Shown here piece after piece: positions 8,863 through 19,805 of a DNA stretch of 50,508 nucleotides (the stretch's first letter is position 1; each line of letters begins with the position of its first letter). The position numbers were made by a program, and so were the translations under genes. This stretch comes from CAZMGG01 sp964565715 (lineage in GTDB: Bacteria > Planctomycetota > UBA1135 > UBA2386). Location of the stretch: positions 1 through 50,508 of the forward strand of contig CAZMGG010000027.1 of assembly GCA_964565715.1 (NCBI GenBank). The letters are read 5' to 3'. The notes under the pieces were generated by a model. That model worked only from the letters and a program-made list of their open reading frames with translations. It did no database searches and was not told the origin of the DNA.

Positions 8863-9707
8863 GCCGCGGCCCAGCCGGCCCGGATGAACCGCAGTCCGGG
8901 GCCCCACACGTCCTGCGGATCCGCGCAGAGATCGCGCCAGATGCGCAGGGCGGCGCCGAAGTCCGCATCGAGGCGCGAGAACGCCTCGAGCACCAGCCAG
9001 CCGTCGTAGCCGGCCCGGTGCAGGGCGGCGAACGTCTCCGTCCAGCGCACCTGGCCGCTGCCCAGCACGCCGCGGTGGCTCTCGCTCAGCTGCACGTGCC
9101 AGAGGGTCGGGCCGAGGGCGGCGATGGCCGCGCCGGGGTCCCGTTCCTCGATGTGGGCGTGGTGGCTGTCGTAGACCGCGCCGCAGCCCGGGTGGCCGAC
9201 CAGCGCCAGCAGGGCGCGGGTCTCGGCTGCCGTCGTGCAGAGGAAGGTCTCGAAGCGGTTGAGGTGTTCGAGACCGAGGCGCACGCCGGCGGCGGCGGCG
9301 TGCTCGGCGGCCCGGCGGAGGACGTCGGCGCTGCGCCGGCGCCGCGCGTCGTCGGGACCGCCGCGTTCCGGGAACGTCGCGTAGGCGGCCTGGATCGGCC
9401 CGCCCAGGAACGTGGCGCCCATCGCCGCCGTGCGATCGATCAGGCGCCGCAGATGGTCGATGGCGCGTGCGCGGACCGACCGCTCCGGATGGATCGGGTC
9501 GGCGTCCGGCGGGCAGAAGCCGACGGCGGTGCGGCCCAGGCCGGCGTCGTCCAGCCGGCGGCCCAGGGCCGGGAAGTCGGTGTCCTCGCCGGCCACGGTC
9601 GGGATCTCGACGCCGTCGTAGCCCGCCCTCCGGAGGCGATCGAACAGGCCGTGATGGTCGGCGGTGACCCGCGGCCCGTAGAGCAGCATGCTGAGGGCGA
9701 TCCGCAT
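8850..9707 (-). CDS. sugar epimerase/isomerase of the D-tagatose/D-psicose 3-epimerase family
   Basis: The product is 285 residues, a TIM barrel of the xylose-isomerase-like family. The metal and substrate positions of the D-tagatose/D-psicose 3-epimerases can be matched: Glu147 in LEHLNRFE, Asp180 in VYDSHHAHIEE, His204 in WHVQLSESHRG, Arg212, and Glu241 in LVLEAFS. The likely reaction is C3 epimerisation of a ketose using a divalent metal; the exact sugar is not known. It has no signal peptide, so it should be cytoplasmic. It lies 13 bases downstream of the ThuA lipoprotein gene on the same strand, probably in one operon. Confidence 0.85.
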   Translation of the reverse strand: MRIALSMLLYGPRVTADHHGLFDRLRRAGYDGVEIPTVAGEDTDFPALGRRLDDAGLGRTAVGFCPPDADPIHPERSVRARAIDHLRRLIDRTAAMGATFLGGPIQAAYATFPERGGPDDARRRRSADVLRRAAEHAAAAGVRLGLEHLNRFETFLCTTAAETRALLALVGHPGCGAVYDSHHAHIEERDPGAAIAALGPTLWHVQLSESHRGVLGSGQVRWTETFAALHRAGYDGWLVLEAFSRLDADFGAALRIWRDLCADPQDVWGPGLRFIRAGWAAAQSR

Positions 9708-9720
9708 CTCAGCCGCCTTC

Positions 9721-12700
9721 CTATCGCGGGCGGGCGAGGAACTCCAGCAGGTCGGCGAGGCCCTGCTCGCCGAGCAGATGGAACGTCTCCGGCATCAGCG
9801 AGCGCATCGCCGAACGCATCTCCTTCACGTCGCTCCGGGAGATCACCTGCCGGTCGCCGGTCAGGTCGAGCAGTTCGATGGTCGTGCGGGTCTCGGCGTC
9901 CAGGCGGCCGGTGAACACGCGGCCGTCGTGGGTGGCGACGATCCACTGCACGTAGTTGGCCTCGACGCTCTGGTTGGGATCGACGATGGCCAGCAGGGTC
10001 TCGCGGCGCGGCCGGGCGCCGATGCCGTCGAGCGGCGGGCCGAGCTGGCCGCCTTCGCCGCCGAGCCGATGACAGCTGGCGCAGTGGGTGGCGAATGCCT
10101 GCGCGCCGAGCGCGGCATCGCCGGTGCGGGCGGCGGCGGGCAGCAGCCGTTCGACCAGGGCCGCCCGTTCCTCCCGCTGGCGGCCGTTCAGCCGGCGGGC
10201 CAGGTCGACGACCTCGGCGTCCGGGTGGTGTTCCAGCAGGGTCCACCGCTGCGGTTCGATGTCGCCAGGGAGGAGCGTGCCCGCCTGGATCGCCGCCAGC
10301 AGCGGACGGGTCCAGGCGGTCCGCTGGCAGAGCGCGGTGACCACCGCCCGGCGCACCGATGGTGACAGCTGGGTCCAGCGTCCGAGCAACGCGGCGCCGG
10401 TCTCGCCCTCGCTGGAAGTCGCCAGCACCTGCACGAGGCCCTCGGCGAACGTCGGCGCGGCGGTGGCGTCCAGCAGGCCGCACAGGGTCGTCACCGTCGC
10501 CTTGGTGTCGGCCAGGGCCAGCCACTGGCGGGCGGCGCGCAGGCGTTCCGCCACCGGCCCGGCCGGATCGCGCACCCGAGCCTCCAGATCGGTCAGCACC
10601 GCCGCCGGATCGGTGGCGGCGGCCATGTCGATGCCGAGCCGGTCGCACAGCAGCAGCAGGGAGGTCTGGGTGACGGCGTCGAAGCCGCGGTGCAGGGCAG
10701 CCAGGGCCGCGCCGTCGGCGGCGCCGGCCTGGATGCGGCGACCGGCGGGCCAGCCCTCGGTCAGCGCCTCGAGGAAGCCCTTCGCCAGGGCGTGGTCGGC
10801 GCCGCGCAGTCCCAGCAGCAGGTCGACCACCGCCTCGTCCGGCGCGCGGGCGGCGAGACTGCGGGTGACCCGCGCGATGATCCGGCCCAGCGACCCCGGC
10901 ATGCCATCGTCCACCGGCAGCAGTTCGAGATCGTCGAACCAGGCGGTGCCGGTGGCCTGACCCCAGCCGCCGTAGAGGCAGTTGATCGACACCGAACTGT
11001 CCTTGCCCGATTCGAAGGTCAGCGTGCTCTCGGTCCAGTCGGTGTCGCCGTGCACCGGGTTGCTGGTGTGGGTCTCGCGATCGCGGCCGTGCACGTTGAA
11101 CAACGCACCCATGCCGCCGTTGCGCCGCTGCAACCCCTCGGTGCGGATGAAGCCGCGCAGGCGATACGTGCGGCCAGGTTCCACCGGCACGTCCTGGAAC
11201 CAGCTGGTGTCGGTGCCGCGTTCCGAGCCGATCTGCAGGCAACGGCCGCCGTTGCGGCCGCCCTCGACCCAGCGATGCGCCGCGCCGCGGCCGGAATAGG
11301 TCCGCTCGCGCCAGTGCGCCGGCCGTGCATCCTCGCCCGTCTCGGCGTCGCCGTTGCGCAGCAGGCTGGCGGGGGGCGGGGCGGCCGTTCCGTCCGGCGT
11401 CGCGGCGCCGCGTGGCGACGCGGCCAGGGCAGCCTGCAGGAAGCCGACATCGTGGTGCGCCGCGGCGATGGTCAGCGCGTCGGGGAGCCAGGGATCGGCG
11501 AGATCCGCTGGCCGCGTCGCCAGGCCGAACACCGTCCGCCCCGCCCGTTCCGAACGGGGCATGTCGGCGAGGGCCAGCAACGCCTGCAGGCGGACACCGG
11601 CGTCACGGTCGTCGTGCAGGCCGCGATCGAGCACCAGGTCACTCATGGCCTCGGTGCGCGGCAGCACCAGGAAGGCCGCGCGTCGCACGGCGGCGGCCGG
11701 ATGCCGCAGGGCGGCGAGCAGTGCCGCCGGCACCGCCGGGTCGTCGTCGGCCAGCGCCAAGCGGCCGTGCAGGGCCCACAGGGCGTGCAGCGCACCCGGA
11801 TCGAGACCGAGGGCGTCCAGCCGGACGGCCTGGGCACGGGCCAGCAGGAGCCGATCCGCCGCCGGATCGCGGGATGCCACCAGCAGACGCTGCGCACACA
11901 GCCGCCAGAACAGGTTGTCGTCGTCCAGCCTGCGCAGCAGCGTCGCCGCGTCGGCGCCGGTCAGGCCGCCGGGCGCTGCCGGCGTCGCACCAGCCACCAG
12001 GCGGAGGATCCGGCCGTGCAGCTTGTCCCGCAGCGGCGTCTCGTAGGCGTTGCCCTTGCCGGTGCGGAAGCCGTGCGGCGTCGGGTTGTGCTGGACGATG
12101 TAGTTGTACCAGTCGATCACCCAGATCGCGCCGTCGGGTCCCACCTCGGCCTGGATCGGCGCCGTCCACTGGTCGTCGCTGGCGAGCAGGTTGGCGGCGG
12201 GACGCGCGCGGAAGGTGCTGCCGTCGGGTTCCAGTTCGAAGGTCGCCACCAGATGGCCGGTGGGTTCGGCGACGAACGCTGTGCGGTTCCAGAAGGACCG
12301 CGGCAGCGCCCGCGCGGTGTAGATCGCGTGCCCGGCGCCGGCGGTGAACTGGTGGTGGAAGTCGACCTGCCGCACGGCAGCGGTGATCGGCTGGATGGCG
12401 AGGCTGGTGGCGATGGTCGGCAGGGCGCCCGGCGCCATGCCGGCGACCTGCTCGTAGTGGCGGTGGGGGATGGCGAGATGCACGCTGGGGTTGCCGTTGG
12501 CGGTGGAGGCGAAGGTGTTGCCCGCCTCGTCGAAGCCGAGGCCCCAGGTGTTGTTGGAGGTCGACGCGATGTGTTCGAAGCGGCTGCCGTCAGGCGCGAT
12601 CGCCCAGATCCCCGACCCGAAGCGCCGTTCCTCGCCGTCGACGGTGCCATGGAAGCCGGCGTAGCCCACGGTGCCCCAGATGCGGCCGTCGAAGTGGAGG

Positions 12701-14007
12701 CGCAGGTTGCTCGGACCGGCGTGGGTGTCGCCGGTGCCCCAACCGGTCAGCAGCACACGGCGCTGGTCGGCACGATCGTCGCCGTCGGTGTCGCGCAGCA
12801 GGAGCAGGTCCGGCGCCTGGGCCACGACCACGCCGTCGCCGCACCAGCAGAGACCGGTGGGGATGCTGAGCCCGTCGGCGAACGTCGTGAAGTGGTCGGC
12901 GCGGCCGTCGCCGTCGGTGTCGGTGCAGATCCGGATGCGATCGTTGCCGCCGCCCGCCGGCTGCGCTTCGTTGGGGTAGTCGATGGTCTCGGCGACGAAC
13001 AGACGGCCGCGGTCGTCCCAGGTCATCGCGATCGGCTTGCGCAGCTCCGGTTCGGCGGCGAACAGGACGGTCTGCAGGCCCGGCGGCAGCACCAGCCTGG
13101 CCTGGGATGCCGCCGGCGGCAGCGGCGCCTGCATCGTGCGCACCTCCTCGCTCTCCCCCCAGCGGCGACCGGGCTGGTAGTCGGGGATCGGCGCATCGCT
13201 CTCGACCATGGTGAACGGCGACGCCGGCGCCGGCCGCGCCGGGTCCGGGTCACCGGCGGCCCAGCGGATGCCGCGGGCCAGCAGGTCGTGGAAGCCCGGG
13301 TTGCCCCAGGTGCGCTGGTCGTGGCCCCAGGCGGTGTAGAACACGCGGCCCTCGCCGGCGCGACGCACCCAGGTCCAGGGTTCGCGGTGTTCGCCGTCCA
13401 CGCGCACCTCCAGCACAGTGCGGTCCGGGTTGTGGCGGTCGTGTACGTAGGTCTCGTCCCAGCTCGTGAAGCCGGTGAAGCCGCGGAGCAGCGGGTGCGC
13501 GGGGTCGGCCAGTTCGGTGCCGAAGGTGCCGGTGCCGTGGCGCTGGAAGCGGGCGCCGATCAGGTCGAACCAGGCGGGCGAGTTGGCGAAGCAGGCCGAG
13601 GCGCTGTGGACCGCGCACAGGCCGCCGCCGGCCCGCACGAAGGCCAGCAGGGCCTGTTCCTGGGCGCGGCCGATGGTCGGGTGGTTGGCGTAGACCAGGA
13701 CGACGTGGAAGCCGGTCAGGCCCGTCGGCGAGAGCGCGTCGAGCGATGTGGTCCAGTGCAGATCGATGCCGCGTGCGCGCAGCGGCGCCCGCACCTGGTC
13801 GGCGCGATCGAATGGCTGATGGTGGCCATCGTCACCGAGGAGCAGCACCTGCACGTTGGCGCCGTCGGCGAGGCGGGCCGGCCGCGGGGCCGCTGGTGCC
13901 GCCGCGGGCGTTGCTGCGGCCGGTGATGTCTCGCCGCCGCAGGCGGCCGCGAACAGCGAGGCGGCGATGGCGGTGACACGGTGCACGGCCCGGACGGTCG
14001 AGAGCAT
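9721..14007 (-). CDS. large lipoprotein: ThuA domain, PVC-type dehydrogenase propeller, HEAT-like repeats, CBM, cytochrome c
   Basis: The product is 1428 residues with a lipoprotein signal (Cys23 in AAAC). Domains in order: ThuA-like (about 50-250, with an AVHSASACF segment); a PVC-type membrane-bound dehydrogenase propeller (about 300-665, with several DTDGDGRAD calcium-type loops); HEAT-like helices (about 680-860); a carbohydrate-binding jellyroll (about 880-1030, starting LLRNGDAE); more helical repeats; and a terminal cytochrome c with CASCH (1309-1313) and a likely Met ligand in SLMPETF. This suggests periplasmic sugar oxidation with electron transfer to the attached haem. Substrate and electron acceptor are unknown. 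TACCTT (14017-14022, minus) lies ten bases before the ATG. The epimerase gene follows. Confidence 0.85.
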   Translation of the reverse strand: MLSTVRAVHRVTAIAASLFAAACGGETSPAAATPAAAPAAPRPARLADGANVQVLLLGDDGHHQPFDRADQVRAPLRARGIDLHWTTSLDALSPTGLTGFHVVLVYANHPTIGRAQEQALLAFVRAGGGLCAVHSASACFANSPAWFDLIGARFQRHGTGTFGTELADPAHPLLRGFTGFTSWDETYVHDRHNPDRTVLEVRVDGEHREPWTWVRRAGEGRVFYTAWGHDQRTWGNPGFHDLLARGIRWAAGDPDPARPAPASPFTMVESDAPIPDYQPGRRWGESEEVRTMQAPLPPAASQARLVLPPGLQTVLFAAEPELRKPIAMTWDDRGRLFVAETIDYPNEAQPAGGGNDRIRICTDTDGDGRADHFTTFADGLSIPTGLCWCGDGVVVAQAPDLLLLRDTDGDDRADQRRVLLTGWGTGDTHAGPSNLRLHFDGRIWGTVGYAGFHGTVDGEERRFGSGIWAIAPDGSRFEHIASTSNNTWGLGFDEAGNTFASTANGNPSVHLAIPHRHYEQVAGMAPGALPTIATSLAIQPITAAVRQVDFHHQFTAGAGHAIYTARALPRSFWNRTAFVAEPTGHLVATFELEPDGSTFRARPAANLLASDDQWTAPIQAEVGPDGAIWVIDWYNYIVQHNPTPHGFRTGKGNAYETPLRDKLHGRILRLVAGATPAAPGGLTGADAATLLRRLDDDNLFWRLCAQRLLVASRDPAADRLLLARAQAVRLDALGLDPGALHALWALHGRLALADDDPAVPAALLAALRHPAAAVRRAAFLVLPRTEAMSDLVLDRGLHDDRDAGVRLQALLALADMPRSERAGRTVFGLATRPADLADPWLPDALTIAAAHHDVGFLQAALAASPRGAATPDGTAAPPPASLLRNGDAETGEDARPAHWRERTYSGRGAAHRWVEGGRNGGRCLQIGSERGTDTSWFQDVPVEPGRTYRLRGFIRTEGLQRRNGGMGALFNVHGRDRETHTSNPVHGDTDWTESTLTFESGKDSSVSINCLYGGWGQATGTAWFDDLELLPVDDGMPGSLGRIIARVTRSLAARAPDEAVVDLLLGLRGADHALAKGFLEALTEGWPAGRRIQAGAADGAALAALHRGFDAVTQTSLLLLCDRLGIDMAAATDPAAVLTDLEARVRDPAGPVAERLRAARQWLALADTKATVTTLCGLLDATAAPTFAEGLVQVLATSSEGETGAALLGRWTQLSPSVRRAVVTALCQRTAWTRPLLAAIQAGTLLPGDIEPQRWTLLEHHPDAEVVDLARRLNGRQREERAALVERLLPAAARTGDAALGAQAFATHCASCHRLGGEGGQLGPPLDGIGARPRRETLLAIVDPNQSVEANYVQWIVATHDGRVFTGRLDAETRTTIELLDLTGDRQVISRSDVKEMRSAMRSLMPETFHLLGEQGLADLLEFLARPR

Positions 14008-14132
14008 GGTGCCGGCAAGGTAGCGGACCCCCGGGTGGATTGCGCTCCCGCGCGTGGGGCCGATCCGCGGCGCCGGCGCTATGCTGCCGCGCTCGGCGCG
14101 GCGACCGCTGCGCCTGGCTCAACGAGGACCCC

Positions 14133-15383
<1,251 letters not shown>

Positions 15384-15423
15384 GTCGTGCCGGGCGGGCG
15401 GCGGGACGGGGTAAGGTGACCCT

Positions 15424-18333
15424 GTGCAGTTCCCGCCGCTCGCGCGTCCCGTCGTCCTTGCCGCCGTGGCCGGCCTCGCCGCCGGCCACGGGACCGCACA
15501 GGCGGCCGCGGACGCCGAGTTCTTCGAGCGCGAGGTGCGCCCGCTCCTGCACCGGCGCTGCGTCGAGTGCCACGGACCGGACAAGCAGAAGGGTGGGTTG
15601 CGGCTGGATCACGGCAGCTTCGTCCTGCGCGGCGGCGACTCGGGTCCGGCGCTGGTGGCCGGTGACCCGTCCGGCAGCCGGCTGGTGACCGCGATCCGCC
15701 GGCAGGATCCCGACCTGCAGATGCCGCCGAAGACGGCGCTGCCGGCGACCGAGATCGAGGTGCTGGTGCGCTGGATCGCCGCCGGTGCGTCGTGGCCGGA
15801 CGAGCCCATGCCGGCCGCGATCGGCGCCCCCGCCGCCTTCGACCTCGCCGCCCGGCGGGCGAACCACTGGGCCTGGCGGCCCCTCGTGCTGCCGCCGGTG
15901 CCGGATGCCGGCGACGGCTGGGCTCTGGGCCCGATCGACCGCTTCGTGGCGGTGCAGCACGCGCGCCACGGGCTGCGGCCGGGGCCGGCGGCGGGGCCGG
16001 CGGTGCTGCTGCGGCGGCTCAGCTTCGACCTCACCGGCCTGCCGCCGACGCCGGACGAACTGGCGGCGTTCCAGCGGGCGCCCAACGAGGCCGGCTACGA
16101 GCGCGCGGTGGACCGCCTGCTGGCCTCGCCGCACTTCGGCGAGCGCTGGGCGCGTCACTGGCTCGACCTGATGCGCTGGTCGGAGACGCTCGGGCACGAG
16201 TTCGACTACGCGCTGCCCAACGCCTGGCGCTACCGCGACTACGTCGTGCGCGCGTTCCAGTACGATCTGCCCTACGACCAGTTCGTGCGTGAGCACCTCG
16301 CCGGCGACCTGCTGCCCGGACCGCGCCGGGGCGTCGATGGCGCCAACGAGTCGGTGATCGGCACCGCCAGCTGGTGGTTCGGCGAGCAGGGCCATTCGCC
16401 GGTGGATCTGCTGCAGCACACCGCCGACCGGGTCGACAACCAGATCGACGTGTTCGGCAAGGCCTTCCTGGGCCTGACGGTGGCCTGCGCGCGCTGTCAC
16501 GATCACAAGTTCGACGCGATCAGCCAGCGCGACTACCACGCGCTGGCGGGCATCGTCCGCAGCTCGCGCTACGTGCAGGCGCCGCTCGGTCCGGGCGTGT
16601 CGGATGGCACCGTGCAGGGGGACCTCGAGGAACGGCAGCGCCGGCTGGCGGAGCTGGCCGAGGTGGTGGGGCTGCCGCCGGTCCCGCCCACGCCGGAGCC
16701 GGAGGATCGTCCCGACGACCTCGCGATCGCGGACTTCGCGAAACACGGCTTCGAGCGATGGACACGGGTCGGCTCTGCGTTCGGGCCGCAGCCGTGCACC
16801 GATGTGGTGACCGTGGCCGACGGGCCGCAGCCGGCGCGGCACCGGCTGCGGGGTGGCTGGGCCCACAGCGGGGCGCTGGGCCGGCCCCTGCAGGGCGTTC
16901 TGCAGTCGCCGGACTTCCGCATCGAGCGGCGTTACCTGCACGTGCTGGCGATGGGGCGCGCGGCGCGCGTGACGGTGTTTCCGGCGGGATTCCAGCTGGT
17001 GCGCGACCCGATCTACGGCGGCCTGAAGCGGCTCGTGGACACCGCGGTGCCGCAGTGGCTGACGTTCGACCTGGACATGTGGCGCGGCCAGCTCGCCGTG
17101 CTGGAGTGCAGCGACCTCGCCGTGGCCGACCTGGCCGACACGGTGCGCAGCGAGGGCTACGGCACCGATGGCTGGCTGGCGGTGCGCACCGCGGTGCTGT
17201 CCGATCGGCGGGAACCGCCAGCGCTGCGGCCCGGGGAGCCGGAGTTGGCGGCGCCCGCGCCCGAAGCTCTCGCCGCCGAGCGCGGCGCGTTCGACGCGGC
17301 GCTGGCGGAACTGGAGGCTGCCGCCGTGGCGGCGGCGGCGACGGCCTTCGTCCCGGCCATGGCCGACGGCGCCGGCATCGACCAGCCGTTGCTCATCCGC
17401 GGCAACCCGCGGCAGCCGGGCGCCGCCGTTCCCCGCGGCTTCCTGACGGCGCTGGCCGGGGAGTCACCCAGGCCGATCGCGCACGGCTCGGGCCGCCTGG
17501 AACTGGCCGCCGCCGTGCTGGCCGACGACAACCCGTTGCCGGCGCGGGTGATGGTCAACCGCGTCTGGCACCACCTGCTGGGGCGCGGCATCGTCGCCAC
17601 GGTCGACAATCTGGGCCACCTCGGTGAGCGGCCGACGCATCCCGAGCTCCTGGACTGGCTGGCGGCGACGTTCCGCGCCGACGGCTGGTCGGTGAAGCGC
17701 CTGATCCGCCGCATCGTCCTGTCGCGCACCTACCGGCTGGCCAGCGCACCGGTGGCAGGGATGGACGATCGCGACCCCGACAACCGCTGGCTGCATCGGG
17801 CCAGCGTGCGCCGGCTGGAGGCCGAGGCATTGCGCGACTCGATGCTGCTGATCGCCGGTCGGCTGCACCGCACGATCGGCGGGCCGTCGGTGCCGACCCA
17901 CATCACGCCGTTCATGTCCGGCCGCGGCCGGCCCGGTGCGTCGGGGCCGCTGGACGGGGCCGGCCGCCGCTCGCTCTACCTCGAGGTGCGGCGCAACTTC
18001 CTGTCGCCGTTCCTGCTGGCGTTCGACGCGCCGCCGCCGTTCGCGACCGTCGGCGCCCGCAGCCGGACCAACGTGCCGGCCCAGGCCCTGGCGCTGGCCA
18101 ACGATCCGTTCGTGCACGCCATGGCGGAGGCCTGGGCGCAGGCCGTGCTGGCCGCGCCGGAGCGCGACGATCGGCAGCGGATCGAGCACATGCACCTGCA
18201 GGCGTTCGCGCGGCCGCCGACCGCGGCCGAACTGCAGGCTTGCCTGGAGTTCGTGCGGGATGGCGGGCCCGCGGCGTGGACCGGACTGGCCCACGTGCTG
18301 TTCCAGCTCGTCGAGTTCTCGTACCGGCCATGA
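15424..18333 (+). CDS. secreted PSCyt1 / DUF1549 / DUF1553 cytochrome-type protein
   Basis: The product is 969 residues from a GTG start, with a signal peptide (about residues 1-25). An N-terminal planctomycete cytochrome C domain has CVECH (46-50) and MPPK as the likely Met side. DUF1549 follows (about 160-370) with a second CARCH (355-359). DUF1553 occupies the C-terminal third (about 690-950). This family is a hallmark of Planctomycetota and nearly always precedes a DUF1501 gene, as here. The pair is thought to act in the periplasm on complex polysaccharides or related redox chemistry; the reaction is not known. TAAGGT (15412-15417) sits seven bases before the GTG, which has no ribosome binding site. 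Its TGA overlaps the next ATG (ATGA). Confidence 0.9.
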   Translation: MQFPPLARPVVLAAVAGLAAGHGTAQAAADAEFFEREVRPLLHRRCVECHGPDKQKGGLRLDHGSFVLRGGDSGPALVAGDPSGSRLVTAIRRQDPDLQMPPKTALPATEIEVLVRWIAAGASWPDEPMPAAIGAPAAFDLAARRANHWAWRPLVLPPVPDAGDGWALGPIDRFVAVQHARHGLRPGPAAGPAVLLRRLSFDLTGLPPTPDELAAFQRAPNEAGYERAVDRLLASPHFGERWARHWLDLMRWSETLGHEFDYALPNAWRYRDYVVRAFQYDLPYDQFVREHLAGDLLPGPRRGVDGANESVIGTASWWFGEQGHSPVDLLQHTADRVDNQIDVFGKAFLGLTVACARCHDHKFDAISQRDYHALAGIVRSSRYVQAPLGPGVSDGTVQGDLEERQRRLAELAEVVGLPPVPPTPEPEDRPDDLAIADFAKHGFERWTRVGSAFGPQPCTDVVTVADGPQPARHRLRGGWAHSGALGRPLQGVLQSPDFRIERRYLHVLAMGRAARVTVFPAGFQLVRDPIYGGLKRLVDTAVPQWLTFDLDMWRGQLAVLECSDLAVADLADTVRSEGYGTDGWLAVRTAVLSDRREPPALRPGEPELAAPAPEALAAERGAFDAALAELEAAAVAAAATAFVPAMADGAGIDQPLLIRGNPRQPGAAVPRGFLTALAGESPRPIAHGSGRLELAAAVLADDNPLPARVMVNRVWHHLLGRGIVATVDNLGHLGERPTHPELLDWLAATFRADGWSVKRLIRRIVLSRTYRLASAPVAGMDDRDPDNRWLHRASVRRLEAEALRDSMLLIAGRLHRTIGGPSVPTHITPFMSGRGRPGASGPLDGAGRRSLYLEVRRNFLSPFLLAFDAPPPFATVGARSRTNVPAQALALANDPFVHAMAEAWAQAVLAAPERDDRQRIEHMHLQAFARPPTAAELQACLEFVRDGGPAAWTGLAHVLFQLVEFSYRP

Positions 18334-19769
18334 ACGACCGCATCGCCCGACTCCGGTCCTCGTTGCCGCCGACGCGGCGCGAACTGTTGCGCCAAGGCGC
18401 CTGTGGCTTCGGCGGCATCGCCTTCGCCGCCCTGTTCGGCCGCACCGCCGCGGCCGCCATGGCGCAGGATCCGCGTCAGGACCCCGTGCCGGACGGTCGC
18501 GGCCGCCACCACGCGGCAAGGGCGCGCAACGTCATCTTCCTCTACATGGACGGCGGCGTGTCGGCGATGGACACCTTCGACCCGAAGCCGCGGCTGCAGA
18601 GAGAGGACGGCAGGCCGTTCGGCGGCCGCATGGAGCCGACCCAGTTCAACGACAACGGCGCCACCCTCGGCTCGCCGTGGCGGTTCCAGCGCCACGGGCA
18701 GAGCGGCATCGAGGTCAGCGAGCTGTTCCCGCATGTTGCCCGCTGCGTCGACGACCTCGCGGTGGTGCGCTCGATGGTCGCCGACTTCTCGGAGCACACC
18801 AACGCCAACTACTTCCTGCACACCGGCCATGGGTTGCAGGGGCGGCCGAGCATGGGCGCCTGGGTCGGCTACGGGCTCGGCACCGAGAACGCCGACCTGC
18901 CGGGCTTCGTGGTGCTGAACGGCGGCCTGGTGCCGCCCGGCGGCCTCGACTGCTTCGGCAGCGGCTTCCTGCCCGCGACCTGCCAGGGTTCGGTGTTCCG
19001 CGGTGGCGGCGGCCTGGCCAACATCGCCCCGCAGGAGGCGCCCGAGGTCCAGGCGCAGAAGCGCGCGCTGCGCCGGCGCCTGGAGGAGCTGGCGGCGGCC
19101 GGGCGCCCGGCCGATGACGCCCTGGAGGCGGCGATCCAGAACCACGAGACGGCCTTCCGCATGCAGGCCGCGGTGCCCGAACTGCTCGACCTGCGCGGCG
19201 AGAGCGAGCTGACGCGCCGGCTCTACGGGCTCGATGCCGAGTACCCGCACACCCGCACCTTCGCCGAGCAGTGCCTGCTGGCCCGCCGGCTGGTCGAGCG
19301 CGGCGTGCGCTTCGTCGAGCTGACGGTGCCGGACACCGGCAACGACCGCTGGGACCAGCACCAGAACCTGCAGAAGGGCCACGCCGACAACGCCCGGGCC
19401 ACCGACCAGCCGATCGCCGGCCTGCTGACCGACCTGAAGGGCCGCGGCCTGCTGGACGAGACCCTGGTGGTGTGGGCCGGCGAGTTCGGCCGCACGCCGT
19501 TCGCCCAGGGCAGGAACGGCCGCGACCACAACCCCTACGGCTTCACGATCTGGCTCGCCGGCGGCGGCGTGCGCGGCGGCGTCGTGCACGGCGCCACCGA
19601 CGACCACGGCTACAAGGCGGTGCAGGACGTGGTCACGGTGCACGACCTGCACGCGACCATGCTGCACCTGCTCGGCGTCGACCACGTGCGCCAGACGTTC
19701 CGCCACGGCGGTCGCGACATCCGGCTCACCGACGTGCACGGCGAGATCGTGCGGCCGATCCTGGCCTGA
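18330..19769 (+). CDS. Tat-exported DUF1501 family protein
   Basis: The product is 479 residues. The N-terminus has a twin-arginine signal (TRRELLRQGA, about residues 15-24, then a hydrophobic stretch), so it is exported folded. The body is a DUF1501 domain of the alkaline-phosphatase/sulfatase-like fold, with NVIFLYMDGG near residue 70, HTNANYFLHTGH, and the C-terminal segments WAGEFGRTPF and DHNPYGF that normally supply metal ligands. The family is annotated as sulfatase-like but its substrate is unproven. The ATG overlaps the upstream TGA by four bases, so the two genes form one translation-coupled unit. Confidence 0.9.
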   Translation: MNDRIARLRSSLPPTRRELLRQGACGFGGIAFAALFGRTAAAAMAQDPRQDPVPDGRGRHHAARARNVIFLYMDGGVSAMDTFDPKPRLQREDGRPFGGRMEPTQFNDNGATLGSPWRFQRHGQSGIEVSELFPHVARCVDDLAVVRSMVADFSEHTNANYFLHTGHGLQGRPSMGAWVGYGLGTENADLPGFVVLNGGLVPPGGLDCFGSGFLPATCQGSVFRGGGGLANIAPQEAPEVQAQKRALRRRLEELAAAGRPADDALEAAIQNHETAFRMQAAVPELLDLRGESELTRRLYGLDAEYPHTRTFAEQCLLARRLVERGVRFVELTVPDTGNDRWDQHQNLQKGHADNARATDQPIAGLLTDLKGRGLLDETLVVWAGEFGRTPFAQGRNGRDHNPYGFTIWLAGGGVRGGVVHGATDDHGYKAVQDVVTVHDLHATMLHLLGVDHVRQTFRHGGRDIRLTDVHGEIVRPILA

Positions 19770-19805
19770 TCTCCCGGCCCGGCCGGTGCCGCGGCGCTGA
19801 GACCA

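Noticed and set aside
10690..13926. A 1078-codon open frame antisense to the ThuA lipoprotein
   Set aside because: Its translation is Val/Gly/Arg/Gln-rich low-complexity text with no domain, signal peptide or conserved motif. The minus strand holds a clear multi-domain protein, so this is a GC-driven shadow.
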